A stretch of 64,000 bases of DNA from the NCBI GenBank assembly GCA_015227615.1, contig JAALGZ010000012.1:744001-808000 (forward strand), in the 5' to 3' direction. The DNA is from Labyrinthula sp. Ha (Eukaryota > Sar > Bigyra > Labyrinthulida > Labyrinthulaceae). A program made the translations under genes and the position numbers. The notes below the pieces were generated by a model that saw only the letters and a list, made by a program, of their open reading frames with translations, searched no databases and was not told the origin of the DNA. Of the stretch, positions 1 through 9,991 are shown piece after piece (the stretch's first letter is position 1; every line of letters begins with the position of its first letter).

Positions 1-1419
1 TTTTTAAAAGAGTTATTTTGGATGTTAAGTTTAGCTCTAGTGCAGTTAGCGTTATTACACCACCAGTCCCACGGTTAAATTCATCAGGTTTTGGGTTATG
101 TTAGATTTATTAAGCGCTGATGAGATCTCGCTATATTATGCTTATTTGGTGGTAATAAAATAAAAAATTTAGAATATTTTTACTTTACCAAGAGGTTGTG
201 TCTTAAAATAATAACACCTTTTGATAGACACCAAAAATATTCTTCAAGGTGAAATTCAAGCAAGAGAAAGTTTAAGTTTGAACAAAAACCAAAAAATGAG
301 TTGGCGTAGAGTAACATCTGAAGTAAATAATCTATATAAGTACTACATAGATTTCATTAGAGTTACAGCATAAAAGGCACAAACTTTTCTACATCTCCTT
401 ATAAAGGAGCATATGTACGAGATTTCGCAGATATAACCAGGGGGTTGTTTAGATTATTTCACAGATAATTTCAAACATTATTTTTATCTCTCTTTGATTC
501 ATGTCATAAGCAAATAGAATCTTTGTCAAAGTTTTCTACGGATATGACATAATGTAAAATATAAAAATGCAACAACCTAAGAAGTTAAGCAAGTGATTAA
601 GGGAGAATACCAATTATACACTTGTAAATGGTGTATTCACTAGTGATTATTAATGCTAAAAGCATTATATCCTGTCATTAGCAAGACCCTCCTCAAGATA
701 TAAACATGATATTTCTTGGTTTTCTACTAGAGCTAGTTACTATATATTGTCGGGTGCTAGATATATCTGTACTACATGAGAACAAAATATTGATTGCGGA
801 CGGAATTCACACAATTTGCAATCAAATATATTCTTAATTATAGTACAGACACTAAAACTGCTTCTCAACACTATAATTGGATGTCAGTAAGGGTACAGAA
901 CTACACTAAGCGAGGTTTGGAATTTTCTCTATGCTCACCCGAAGAATATTTTTTATTCTTAATAGATGGCATAAACTAAACAGAAACTGCTTAATCCGTG
1001 GAGTGCTTAGGATTCAGGTTGTGAAAAATACTGCAGAGGCAATGAACTCAGCTATCAGGTTGTATATACAATGCAAACTCTTTGTAGATTCTTCTTTTAT
1101 ACCGCAAACTGTTCTAGTAACTTATATTTGTATTCAAGTGTCTAGAACTGTTTTGACATATATAGAACAACACAATAAATTTGAGTAGCCACATCTAAAC
1201 GAAACGAGAGATTAGTTTCCACAGAGACTCATTCAAAGAGAGTAAATATTATCATATATTATATTAGTGTAATCTAGTTTAGAATTAAAGTATGTAAAAT
1301 TTTAAATAGGAGTTCTACCGTACCGCACATGAGGATACCTGACGTAAATTTGTCACGAATATGGTGGCAAGCCATAACTAAGAGCTTAGTTACCTGAAGA
1401 GCTAATAGCTCTTAGCAAA
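1..1419. other. AT-rich stretch, no gene recognised
   Basis: No recognisable protein, RNA gene or mobile element was seen on either strand. The open frames here (for example 794-979 and 931-1188) are short, lack any familiar motif, and are of the length expected by chance in DNA this AT-rich. The last few hundred bases lie just downstream of the NOX-like gene on the minus strand and probably hold its 3' UTR. Confidence 0.6.
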
Positions 1420-4400
1420 TTACAAGTGATCAGCACTGAACTCTATTTTTGTGTTTCCAGGAATCGCATTAACAGCATCTTGTATTGTCATACTCATGGC
1501 ACTTGGTCCACAAAATGAGACACTTAGACCCCTGTTTCTCTCCTCTTCAGTTTCATCAAGAACACGTCGACATCCGTATAGAAACCGCGCTATGTGTGTG
1601 TCTGGGTCGGCTATTCCACCCTCTATGATTCTAGTATACAGCCAGTTCTTAACTTTTTTTTCTACATCTATTGTTGAATCTACCTTTCCATCTGCAGCTG
1701 AGGTTTCTTGGAAGATATGATATGTGTTCTTGAAATCCTCCATTACATCTTTGTTTGCCCTGGTTACAAATATAGTAACTCCAAGCCAATCAAGCATATT
1801 TGAGTAAGGAACACTTAAACAATCCACATCAACTACTTTCTGCTGACATAAGTCTACAATAAGCGTTACAAGATTGCTCCAACACCATAGCAAATCATCT
1901 ACCTCTTTGCAGGTCCAAACAAACCAAACTTTTCCTGGAACCCTTTTTCCAGAGCCAAAGCCTTCGTCACTATTATGCGAGGATAGCTGGCTAGTCAATT
2001 TCCCTGAGTTAGCTTGTCTTTGGATTTCGAGCTTTTTTAGAAAGATGAACTCGCGCAAAACGGATTCAGCTGCTGTAAGACCTGTTCCTGCTCCAATTAC
2101 CACACTTCCTGAATATTTTTTCCCATTGAAACAACTTGTGAAGGCCCAACCATAGGGACCCATAATTCTGGCTTTTAATTCAGGCTTTGCTACGTTTACC
2201 TTGTCAAATAACCTGCCCGTCCAAGTTTTATTCTTCGAATTCAGGGAGTAATCAATAACACCAACATGAAGCTCAATAGCTTGGTCTGAAGAGGCAGAAG
2301 CTAAACTAAAAGGATGCCAGGTAAGATCAAGGGAGGCTACTTGGAGATATACCCACTGTCCAGCTCGTACATTTAGGCGTCGTTTTACAGGCACAAACTT
2401 CAGCCTCAAGGAATTTGGAAGTGCCCTGTTGCTTTCACGAGAAAAGATAATTCTTTCCGAAAGATCAACGTTCACTGTGTAGGCTACTCGGTCAAGAAAC
2501 CTGTCAACGAAGTACAACAACCAGCTCGGAATGACTACAAAAAATACTTCAAATCTTGCTGCTATTGCAATCAGGACAGCAACTACTGATACGAATATGT
2601 GAGAATAATAACAAATTTCATACCAATTGTTCTTTAGAAAGGCAATGTTTCGTACCAGAATGAAGTTCCCTCCATTCTTTGCCCAGAATATTAAAGGCAG
2701 GAAAGGGAACCACAAGGAAAGAACAATTATTCTGAGTATGATAACGTTATCCTTTGGATTATAAAAGGATAAGCGCTCAATTGAACCTTCTTCTTCAACG
2801 TTCAAAATTGGGTCGAAAGAAACGCAGGCGTTTTCAACTTCATTCAAACAGTCTATTGTCATAGTTACAACCCACAAAATAGCCCCAGTAAGCAAGCAGC
2901 CAAGCAGTACCATTCCAAGTCTTTGATGAATATAGTCAAAGTCATTTATTGGAATGTATTTATTGAGTGTTGGAACTTTGTAGGCCAATTCTCTCCAGAT
3001 ACCCCTACAAATGGGGAGAGGCAATAGGGCAAGACAGAAAAGTGCACAATGCATAATACCATATATCAAAGGAACGATAGTGCCTTGCACGCTCTCTGTT
3101 TCTTCCAGATTTGAATTAGCATAACCAAAATATTGTGGGGGTAACCCGAAAAAAGTCCTACCATCCAATTCTGAGCGGGGATCATCAAACTGAATATAAT
3201 ATAGAAACGAAACAAATATAGTTATAAAGATTGTAAAGAACAGTGTGTAGAAAACTTTGTGACGCCAGAACCTAATACAGTGGCCTCGTGCTGGCACAAC
3301 ATCTTCTTCTTCATCTTGATCGCGACCTCGCCTCAAGCCAATAGGATGTCGACTAGGAAGAGACACAAAAGAAGGTTTTAGACTACAAGCTACCTTCTCT
3401 AACTTGGTCAATCTGACACTGTTCCAACCCCACTTAGTACTCGTATGGTCATACGTGTCATTTTGGATGATTTGTCTTGGTTCTAAACTCTTACCAACAA
3501 CGACTGGCAACAAATTTACCGCAAGTTTAAGTTCAGTTATTGCTTTCTCAATTTCTTTTTGACGACTTTCAGAGCTATGAGTGACATCAAGTGCGTACCA
3601 CAGTCTCTGTGAAACTTGGTGTAAATCAGAAAGAAAATGATTAGCGTTTCTCGCTGTCATCTTCTCGACATTAAACTTCACTTCTTTTTTCTGAGCATCT
3701 TCGAGAGCAGTTTCAGTTGCAGCTGGGTCGGTTGTAGCCTTATCAGCGGGTGGTCCGGATTCCCCGGTTGAAAACTTTCGTTTCAAGATGCCGCCTAATC
3801 TCCTACGGGGAGATTTTCCTCTGGACCCTTTTCTGTTGCGTCGACTTTGTTGGGAGTCCTCTGAATTCGTATGCGAATAAATCATGGCAGATATGGTCAG
3901 GACAGAATGCATCCAAATAGCTTTTTCAAGGCCCGCCCTAAACTTAACCGCGTTTACGTTCTGAAACTGTACAGAAAGGGCTTCTTTGAAGCGAATACTC
4001 TCAGTTAAAAGACCTTCGCAACGTTCCTTGAACTCGCCTGCATTGCCAATTCCACTGGATGCAACCATGTTCTGGCCAAGACGTTTTTCTTCCATTTTAT
4101 TGAGTCTAGCAGCTGCTGCTATACGCGCGTTTCTTAGCCTCACACAATTACAAAAACAACATGAAAACATGAGTAATGTTACCGCCGATATTAGAGCTAC
4201 CATGAACCACATAAGTACCATGGTAGAGTCAGTAGCTGTACAGAGGCCATCATCGCATACATTGCTACTACATTCCCCATCAATTTGACAGACTTGGCTA
4301 GAAACGGAGCACACATCTCGTTCCTGACACAAGAAAGTATCTGGAGTAGGCGAATTCGTAGGTGATTCAGTCGGTGCATGAGTAGTTGGTGATGTTGTGG

Positions 4401-5310
4401 GCGAAAAACTGACACTTGGTGCAACTGTAGGGGATGTTGTGTTTGAAAACAAACAGAACTCTCCATTAATACGAGAACATGTAGGGAACCAATCTTCTAT
4501 TTCTCTCACGCCATCATTTTGATTATTCGCACTTGGACCAATACAACAATCCTCAACTGTCCAACTGGCCATGAAGGCACATTCTCCAGTAAACAACGCA
4601 CAGGGTGTACCCCGTCCAGTTGTGGCCGTAACAGATTGATAAACAGAATCACAACTGATTGCCTCAGTCTTCAAACATTCTGCAGCTTCTTTAGTAGGGC
4701 TCTGACTAGGTTGAGCAGTCGGAGTCGTAGATGGATGATTAGTTGGAGTTAAGGTTGGACTTGCGGATGGACCAGTTGTAGGTGTGGTGCTAGGGCTGTT
4801 TGTCGGAGATACTGTTGGAGTAGTTGAGGGACTTGCTGTTGGGGTTGTAGTTGGAGTCGCTGATGGAGATGTGGTTGGTGTTGTGGATGGAGAGTTTGTA
4901 GGGGAAACTGTTGGAGTTGTGGAAGGTGAGTTTGTGGGAGACGTGGTTGGAGCAGAGCTAGGAGAAACTGTCGGAGTAGCACTAGGAGAAAAAGTTGGAG
5001 ATGATGTAGGGGATCGAGTTGGAAGAGGTGTTGGACTCAATGATGGAGAGGTTGTAGGGAACAAGGTTGGAGGTGTTGGCACGAAACCACAATTTGGGTC
5101 AAAAACTGGGCAAGGTGTTGGAGCATCTTGTAAATATCTATCCATTTCACTTTCATCTTCTTCTACCAAAACATCTGTCAAACTTTCTTTCAACATGTTC
5201 AAAGCGTTTGACATTGAATTTAATCCCCGAGTCCAACTAGTGGCTTCAGGGATACTTAAACAGTTTATAGTTAACAAATTCAGCAGAACAAGAAAATAAA
5301 CTTTAAACAT
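1420..5310 (-). CDS. NADPH oxidase / ferric reductase-like membrane protein with PT-rich ectodomain
   Basis: Predicted flavocytochrome that would pass electrons from cytosolic NAD(P)H through FAD and heme across a membrane. I start at the ATG at 5308-5310, because the frame upstream has only a TTG and this Met begins a good signal peptide; that gives 1296 residues. Order: signal peptide (about 1-20); Ser/Pro/Thr-rich repeat (about 79-206); Cys-rich segment; second short PT tract (about 291-324); Cys knot (about 328-358); single membrane helix (about 364-388); about 300 cytosolic residues with a basic patch; then a ferric-reductase membrane core (about 685-945) with His-795 and His-904. Next come the FAD motif HPFS (about 999-1002), the pyridine-nucleotide motif GAGTG (about 1073-1077) and a late CGP motif. 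No EF-hands were seen. The second heme-ligand His of each helix appears to be absent (Gly and Ala instead). The gene has no introns. The reductase family is secure; the substrate (oxygen or metal) is unknown. Confidence 0.85.
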   Translation of the reverse strand: MFKVYFLVLLNLLTINCLSIPEATSWTRGLNSMSNALNMLKESLTDVLVEEDESEMDRYLQDAPTPCPVFDPNCGFVPTPPTLFPTTSPSLSPTPLPTRSPTSSPTFSPSATPTVSPSSAPTTSPTNSPSTTPTVSPTNSPSTTPTTSPSATPTTTPTASPSTTPTVSPTNSPSTTPTTGPSASPTLTPTNHPSTTPTAQPSQSPTKEAAECLKTEAISCDSVYQSVTATTGRGTPCALFTGECAFMASWTVEDCCIGPSANNQNDGVREIEDWFPTCSRINGEFCLFSNTTSPTVAPSVSFSPTTSPTTHAPTESPTNSPTPDTFLCQERDVCSVSSQVCQIDGECSSNVCDDGLCTATDSTMVLMWFMVALISAVTLLMFSCCFCNCVRLRNARIAAAARLNKMEEKRLGQNMVASSGIGNAGEFKERCEGLLTESIRFKEALSVQFQNVNAVKFRAGLEKAIWMHSVLTISAMIYSHTNSEDSQQSRRNRKGSRGKSPRRRLGGILKRKFSTGESGPPADKATTDPAATETALEDAQKKEVKFNVEKMTARNANHFLSDLHQVSQRLWYALDVTHSSESRQKEIEKAITELKLAVNLLPVVVGKSLEPRQIIQNDTYDHTSTKWGWNSVRLTKLEKVACSLKPSFVSLPSRHPIGLRRGRDQDEEEDVVPARGHCIRFWRHKVFYTLFFTIFITIFVSFLYYIQFDDPRSELDGRTFFGLPPQYFGYANSNLEETESVQGTIVPLIYGIMHCALFCLALLPLPICRGIWRELAYKVPTLNKYIPINDFDYIHQRLGMVLLGCLLTGAILWVVTMTIDCLNEVENACVSFDPILNVEEEGSIERLSFYNPKDNVIILRIIVLSLWFPFLPLIFWAKNGGNFILVRNIAFLKNNWYEICYYSHIFVSVVAVLIAIAARFEVFFVVIPSWLLYFVDRFLDRVAYTVNVDLSERIIFSRESNRALPNSLRLKFVPVKRRLNVRAGQWVYLQVASLDLTWHPFSLASASSDQAIELHVGVIDYSLNSKNKTWTGRLFDKVNVAKPELKARIMGPYGWAFTSCFNGKKYSGSVVIGAGTGLTAAESVLREFIFLKKLEIQRQANSGKLTSQLSSHNSDEGFGSGKRVPGKVWFVWTCKEVDDLLWCWSNLVTLIVDLCQQKVVDVDCLSVPYSNMLDWLGVTIFVTRANKDVMEDFKNTYHIFQETSAADGKVDSTIDVEKKVKNWLYTRIIEGGIADPDTHIARFLYGCRRVLDETEEERNRGLSVSFCGPSAMSMTIQDAVNAIPGNTKIEFSADHL
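4693..5076 (-). repeat. Minisatellite coding the Ser/Pro/Thr-rich stalk
   Basis: In-frame tandem repeat within the NOX-like gene. It encodes degenerate units such as TPTVSPTNSPST, built on SPTxSP/TPTxSP steps of 12 and 18 nt. Two stretches reading TPTVSPTNSPSTTPT are repeated exactly, which suggests recent unit duplication. The protein segment is probably an extended, O-glycosylated stalk. The complementary strand also stays open for 171 codons (Val/Gly-rich), which is a by-product of the repeat. Confidence 0.85.
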
Positions 5311-5438
5311 TATTGTTCTATTGTCAATTGATTTTAAAATCAAGGATCTTGGCGGAATTGATGGATCTCGATTTTGCTTTCTTTGTCTGTTTCAATTCAA
5401 CAGTTAAAATTCAGAATTCAAACAATGAAGCCCAGATA

Positions 5439-5449
5439 TCTAACGGCTA
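5439..5449. promoter_or_regulatory. TCTAACGGCTA element upstream of NOX-like gene
   Basis: Reads TCTAACGGCTA, about 130 bp upstream of the NOX-like ATG. The same TCTAACGG octamer occurs in the 61-bp glycosyltransferase/VPS45 promoter at 12122. The core AACGG resembles MYB recognition sites. Function is inferred only from recurrence in promoters. Confidence 0.4.
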
Positions 5450-5511
5450 AATGGATCGATAATTTTTTCATTCCATGCGTCCTCCAAGAATTTGACTGCA
5501 CTTTGTCCAAT

Positions 5512-5525
5512 GGGCTATGTGGCCC
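5512..5525. promoter_or_regulatory. Imperfect GGCC-type palindrome upstream of NOX-like gene
   Basis: Reads GGGCTATGTGGCCC, one mismatch from the GGCCANNTGGCC palindrome found upstream of VPS45 and the bZIP gene. Its flanks also resemble the bZIP copy: GTCCAAT precedes it here and GTCAATT there. It lies about 200 bp upstream of the NOX-like ATG. Confidence 0.5.
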
Positions 5526-8500
5526 ATAACAGTACCTTTTAGCGGCAGAGACTAAAGTAAGAATAAAAAACATGGATAATTGTCCTTGAACTCTAGTATA
5601 ATATTCCAACTAATGAACCTGCTACTGGGAAGAGCAGTTTCAGAGCTCTTAGACTCAAGAAAAAGTTTTAATGATTTTTCAGTCTGCTTTGAGCACCAAA
5701 GTTGTTTAGAAAATGTAAGCATAGGCTTGGCGTTACAACGCTTATACCTTGTCAAAGTCTCTGACAATAAGTTTGAGAATGTCTAAGATAAAAAAAAATA
5801 TGTTTTTGGCTGGAGACACTTACAAAGATAATAGCTAATGCAGTGAAGCTCGGTACTGCTCAAACTATGAAATAGTTGGAACACTTAGAGCTACGTAGAA
5901 TGACACTGGATTATTTTTGCACTCCGATGGTTAATCATGGAGCTGTCTCATGTTTTAAATAGTAAGGACTTCCTACATGCAGTGTACAGAATAGTAATTA
6001 ACGAATTTAACTTAAGGATTTCTTTGAATTTTATGTCGACGTTTGTTGCAGATGAATGTACAACAGATTAATTCTGGGTTCTACTCTTAACAGAGAGTTT
6101 TATAAGTAAGCGATTTGTTCCGTAAAACTGTTACTATGAGCCATAATTCAGAGAACTATACCAGCTGATGACAGCAGTAAGCTTACCCAGTGTAATAGGT
6201 TCATATAATCTCTGTATGAAGGCAAGGATATAAAAAACAAGGCAGCAGCCAAGACAATCCAACTGGCAAGAACGAATAGCTAACTAAGACTTCCTTTCTA
6301 TTCTTGAAGTATGCGTGTGCTGCCATCATTTTTCTCCATTGGAGTTAGGGCTCCCTAGAACAAAGTTACAAGAGATAAGATGAAATGAGTTGAGTGACAT
6401 CGGGATATAGTGATCCAAGCTCATACCAACTTGGTAATATCTCACTCTAGGTACGCTCTCTTGGACACAGGAACTTACTATCTAAAGATACTGAATCATT
6501 GCCTATGGCGTTTGCCCCAACTAGTTAATGGAAAACTAGAGAGTAATTCATCTAAGCCTAGTTATTTTGCTTCAGTATAGAAGGGAAGTGAAGACCATTC
6601 CCCAACTTCAGAGTCCAATCTTAAGGCTATGAGAATATTAAGTTCTATGCACGGAACTCTTCCTAGAAATATGATTCATGAATTCGTATTGGTTGTTCTT
6701 CCGTCCTTCCCGGTATGCTCCTTAGCATGACCCATTTTCCTCTCTCTTTCCATTCTTTATGTTGACGTAAAACAAGGAAATTTCTTATTATATTCTAAAC
6801 CACACTTGTTGCCCATATAATTAACTATATTTAAGGGAATTTGCTATCCGTGTTCTTTTTACACCGTTCTCGACTTATATTTTATTGTTTTCTAACTTGT
6901 AAATTCTCTTAGTTTTTTCCAGAAGTATTTTATTTGTCATATGAAATGAATCAAACATGTGGATTTTAAGGCTCCCGACGCGAGACTTTCAGAATTTCCC
7001 ATTTTTCAAACGTGCTTTGCAGTTCTAGTTGAACCCAATTTAACTCATGAATATATGTTATTTAGATATATTTCATTCATTCTTATCTTGATTTTTTCTT
7101 GGGACATTTACTGTCAACCTTTCAAGATATACTTACTTCGCAATTTCGGATAGACTCGAGGAAATTTAAACAATTTTCAATGGGCAATATTTTCACCTTT
7201 ATAAAGATGTATTGGAGAGTAATTGTGTACAATACTAGTGTTTTATTATTTTCAGTTTTGTGCCGATGAATTGGTGCGAAAGAAAACCTGGTTATATATT
7301 TATGAGCTTAGCATCCATTTGTGGTAACCATTGTTGATAATAAAAGAGATCTTCTTAAAATGATATTCAAATGGGTAAAAGTCGGTTCTAACTAGATTGT
7401 ACCTTGGCTTGAACCCACTTTAAAATGAAATTTTCAATTGAATATAGACAGGTTTCTCTTTACGCTAAGGTATCGTTAGTTTAAGATAAAGCGTCTTTTG
7501 AATCTAATACAGTTTTGCAGACAAGATTTTCTTTGCGTAAAGGTTACATGATATTACCTCAAGTACTGATAAGAATATTTGAAAGCAACTAGTTTTCCCT
7601 TCATGTTATGCATAATCATTTTCCTGTGAACCTGGGATAACTCTACCAGAATAAACATAGTAGCTTCATTAAGTCAAGGTCCAGTGCTATATCACTCTTG
7701 CAAAACTGTTTCCATCGGGTAGAGAATGTTGTTTTAGTAATGCATTCGAAGCAACTAAGTCACAGAAAACATTCAAAGTGGTTCAAAAGATCAATTGTTA
7801 CAATTTTAATTTAGTTGGAATCTATGTCCTCCTATCATCGATAACCCAAAGAGTATTTTATATTGAATATTTATACTATTTCCTCCAAGCACCAGTTGAG
7901 TAAATTGATGTGATTGATGAGCTCAAATACGCCTCTGCCATCAACCGGGATATCCAGACTGATATCTGTATGAAGTATAGCTAATGTCAATGCTATTTAA
8001 GACCTGACACCAATAGAAATTTTACTCTTGAAGAAGCCACCACTTTAAACATAACCCCAATTGCATATGAAATTGATTTAAACGAAATTTACAAATCAAT
8101 TAGAATACCCAAAATAGCACTAGTATGATCACTGCCTTCTGTTGGTTTTCACCCCGATTCAACTTCCGAAAAATCCACTAACCTTACAACATAGTACAAC
8201 CATATTATATCGTGTAGGCAGCGTATCATAGTTACCTCTGGTCTCGAAATTTAATGATATATATAAAGCCATTAATTCTTATTCTACTGTGTGAATAGAT
8301 ATTGTAGAATAGGATATTCCAGTGTCCAGTACATGAGCGATGTTTAATATGTGCAGTATAAATAGTTATTCCAGTAATTAGGTCTCTTAAAACTATATTG
8401 CGCAGCTGGAATTAATAGGGCACGTGATGCATCAACAACCACAGCTTCGATAAGCAAAAATTAAAAGCAAATCCTAGTATTATCTACAGATGAATACCAA

Positions 8501-9991
8501 TCCAATTGAGATCAGAGCAGATACCTGAACTAATTACCAAATTAAATCTAAGAAAGTATTCTAAAGGGAGTTAGAATCTTAGCAGGACATGAAGCTGTAA
8601 AAACAAGGGCATAAAAAAACTAGTACAAAACTAGCTTACTTATGGCTTATTTAACAAACCAAATAATATATCCAGCTAGTCTAAAACACTCTAATTAGTC
8701 TACCAGCTTGAAAACACCCATCAAGAAACTTCAAATATGACAATTTGCTAATTTCTCCTCGTTCCATTAGGCGATTAATCTTCACGAAGCAACCTAATAT
8801 TTATCAGTTAGGATGCAGCTTATAAACTATCTCATTACTAGTGAAAAAAGATACTTGGCTGTGTTGCTGCAGAAATCATGAATAAATTATTTTTGAGAAA
8901 CGGTAGTGATGGCTATTCATCTATTGATAATACATCTTACCTATTAATCTTATATGTTGATTTTGATGATTTTAATATAATTTTGGGGCCATAGTGAGAA
9001 TGAAGGAATTTTCTTAATAATTGGATAAGATTCAAGATTTTATGTTTCCAGTGCATAATCACAATCATACTAGAAATTAGTTCAATATTAATAATTTTTA
9101 TCAACTTTAAGCCTAATCCAGGGATATCTAACAGATTCTTTTCCTTCTTGTCTTTTATTGATATGCAGAAGGACCTCGACACATTAGTATAGAATAAACA
9201 AGTGGCTAGAGATTGGAGGGTGGAAGATGTAATGCACTAACATATAAAGAGCCCTCAGCCTATAAGCCATAATTCCATGAAACAACACTTATTTAGATTT
9301 AGATAGATGAAGTTTTTGCCATTATTTAAGACGAAAAAATCTGAAATCTGGAAGAGTTTGGCGTACCTCATATGTGTGCAATATAATAACTGCATGAGAA
9401 GAAATGATATTATTCATTATTGTTCTACGAGAAGTACAATTGTCCGTCAAGGTCAAAGGTGGAAAGGTAATGATAATTTCCTGAACGGGTTAATGAAAAA
9501 TTTATTTTCTATAAATGGTGTAAACATGCGACACATTTTATTGCAACCAGGTGGAGATAACGTTATGTGGATGTTTATGATGAGTATGCTGTCATTTGTT
9601 CCTGCTGAATGTTTTCATAAACAAATAGCTTGATCCGAAGAAATATCGAAGATTGCTAATTAATTGGGCACTAGCTAAGTTTAACGAGCAAAAGCTGGCA
9701 AGAAAAGTCTAAATAGCGATTTTTTTTTGTAAGCTATAGTTTGCCGTGCTTATCATCTCCTGTCAAAAGTAATTACCATGGTTATCCCTTTATTCTATAT
9801 CTTGGGTCATCTTTATTTAACTATTTCCACCTATTTTGGGAGCTTAGGATTGCTTTGAAGTGAGTCTCTGTATTTTCGAAGTTATCATGCTCTTAGGATT
9901 ACTCAATTATCTTTGCTGACTACAAAAGTACATTAGCTGAAACGTTTTGACAACCTGTTCTCAAAAGGAAACGGAGCGTAGATCTTAACTG

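Larger units (their letters stand above)
5311..9991. other. Gene-free AT-rich spacer with the NOX-like promoter at its left end
   Basis: The left 250 bp probably form the promoter of the minus-strand NOX-like gene (see the elements at 5439 and 5512). Further right I see no homology to any protein, no tRNA-like B box and no terminal repeats. The longest open frame (9307-9633, 108 codons, ATG start) is Met/Lys/Asn-rich with no motif. By a rough estimate a few frames of this length are expected by chance in 64 kb of this composition. Confidence 0.55.

Noticed and set aside
4784-5299. 171-codon plus-strand frame rich in Val and Gly
   Set aside because: It is the complement of the PT-coding repeat in the NOX-like gene; periodic repeats keep the opposite strand open without coding.
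9307-9633. 108-codon ATG-started frame
   Set aside because: No motif, composition typical of AT-rich noise, and a few frames this long are expected by chance in 64 kb.
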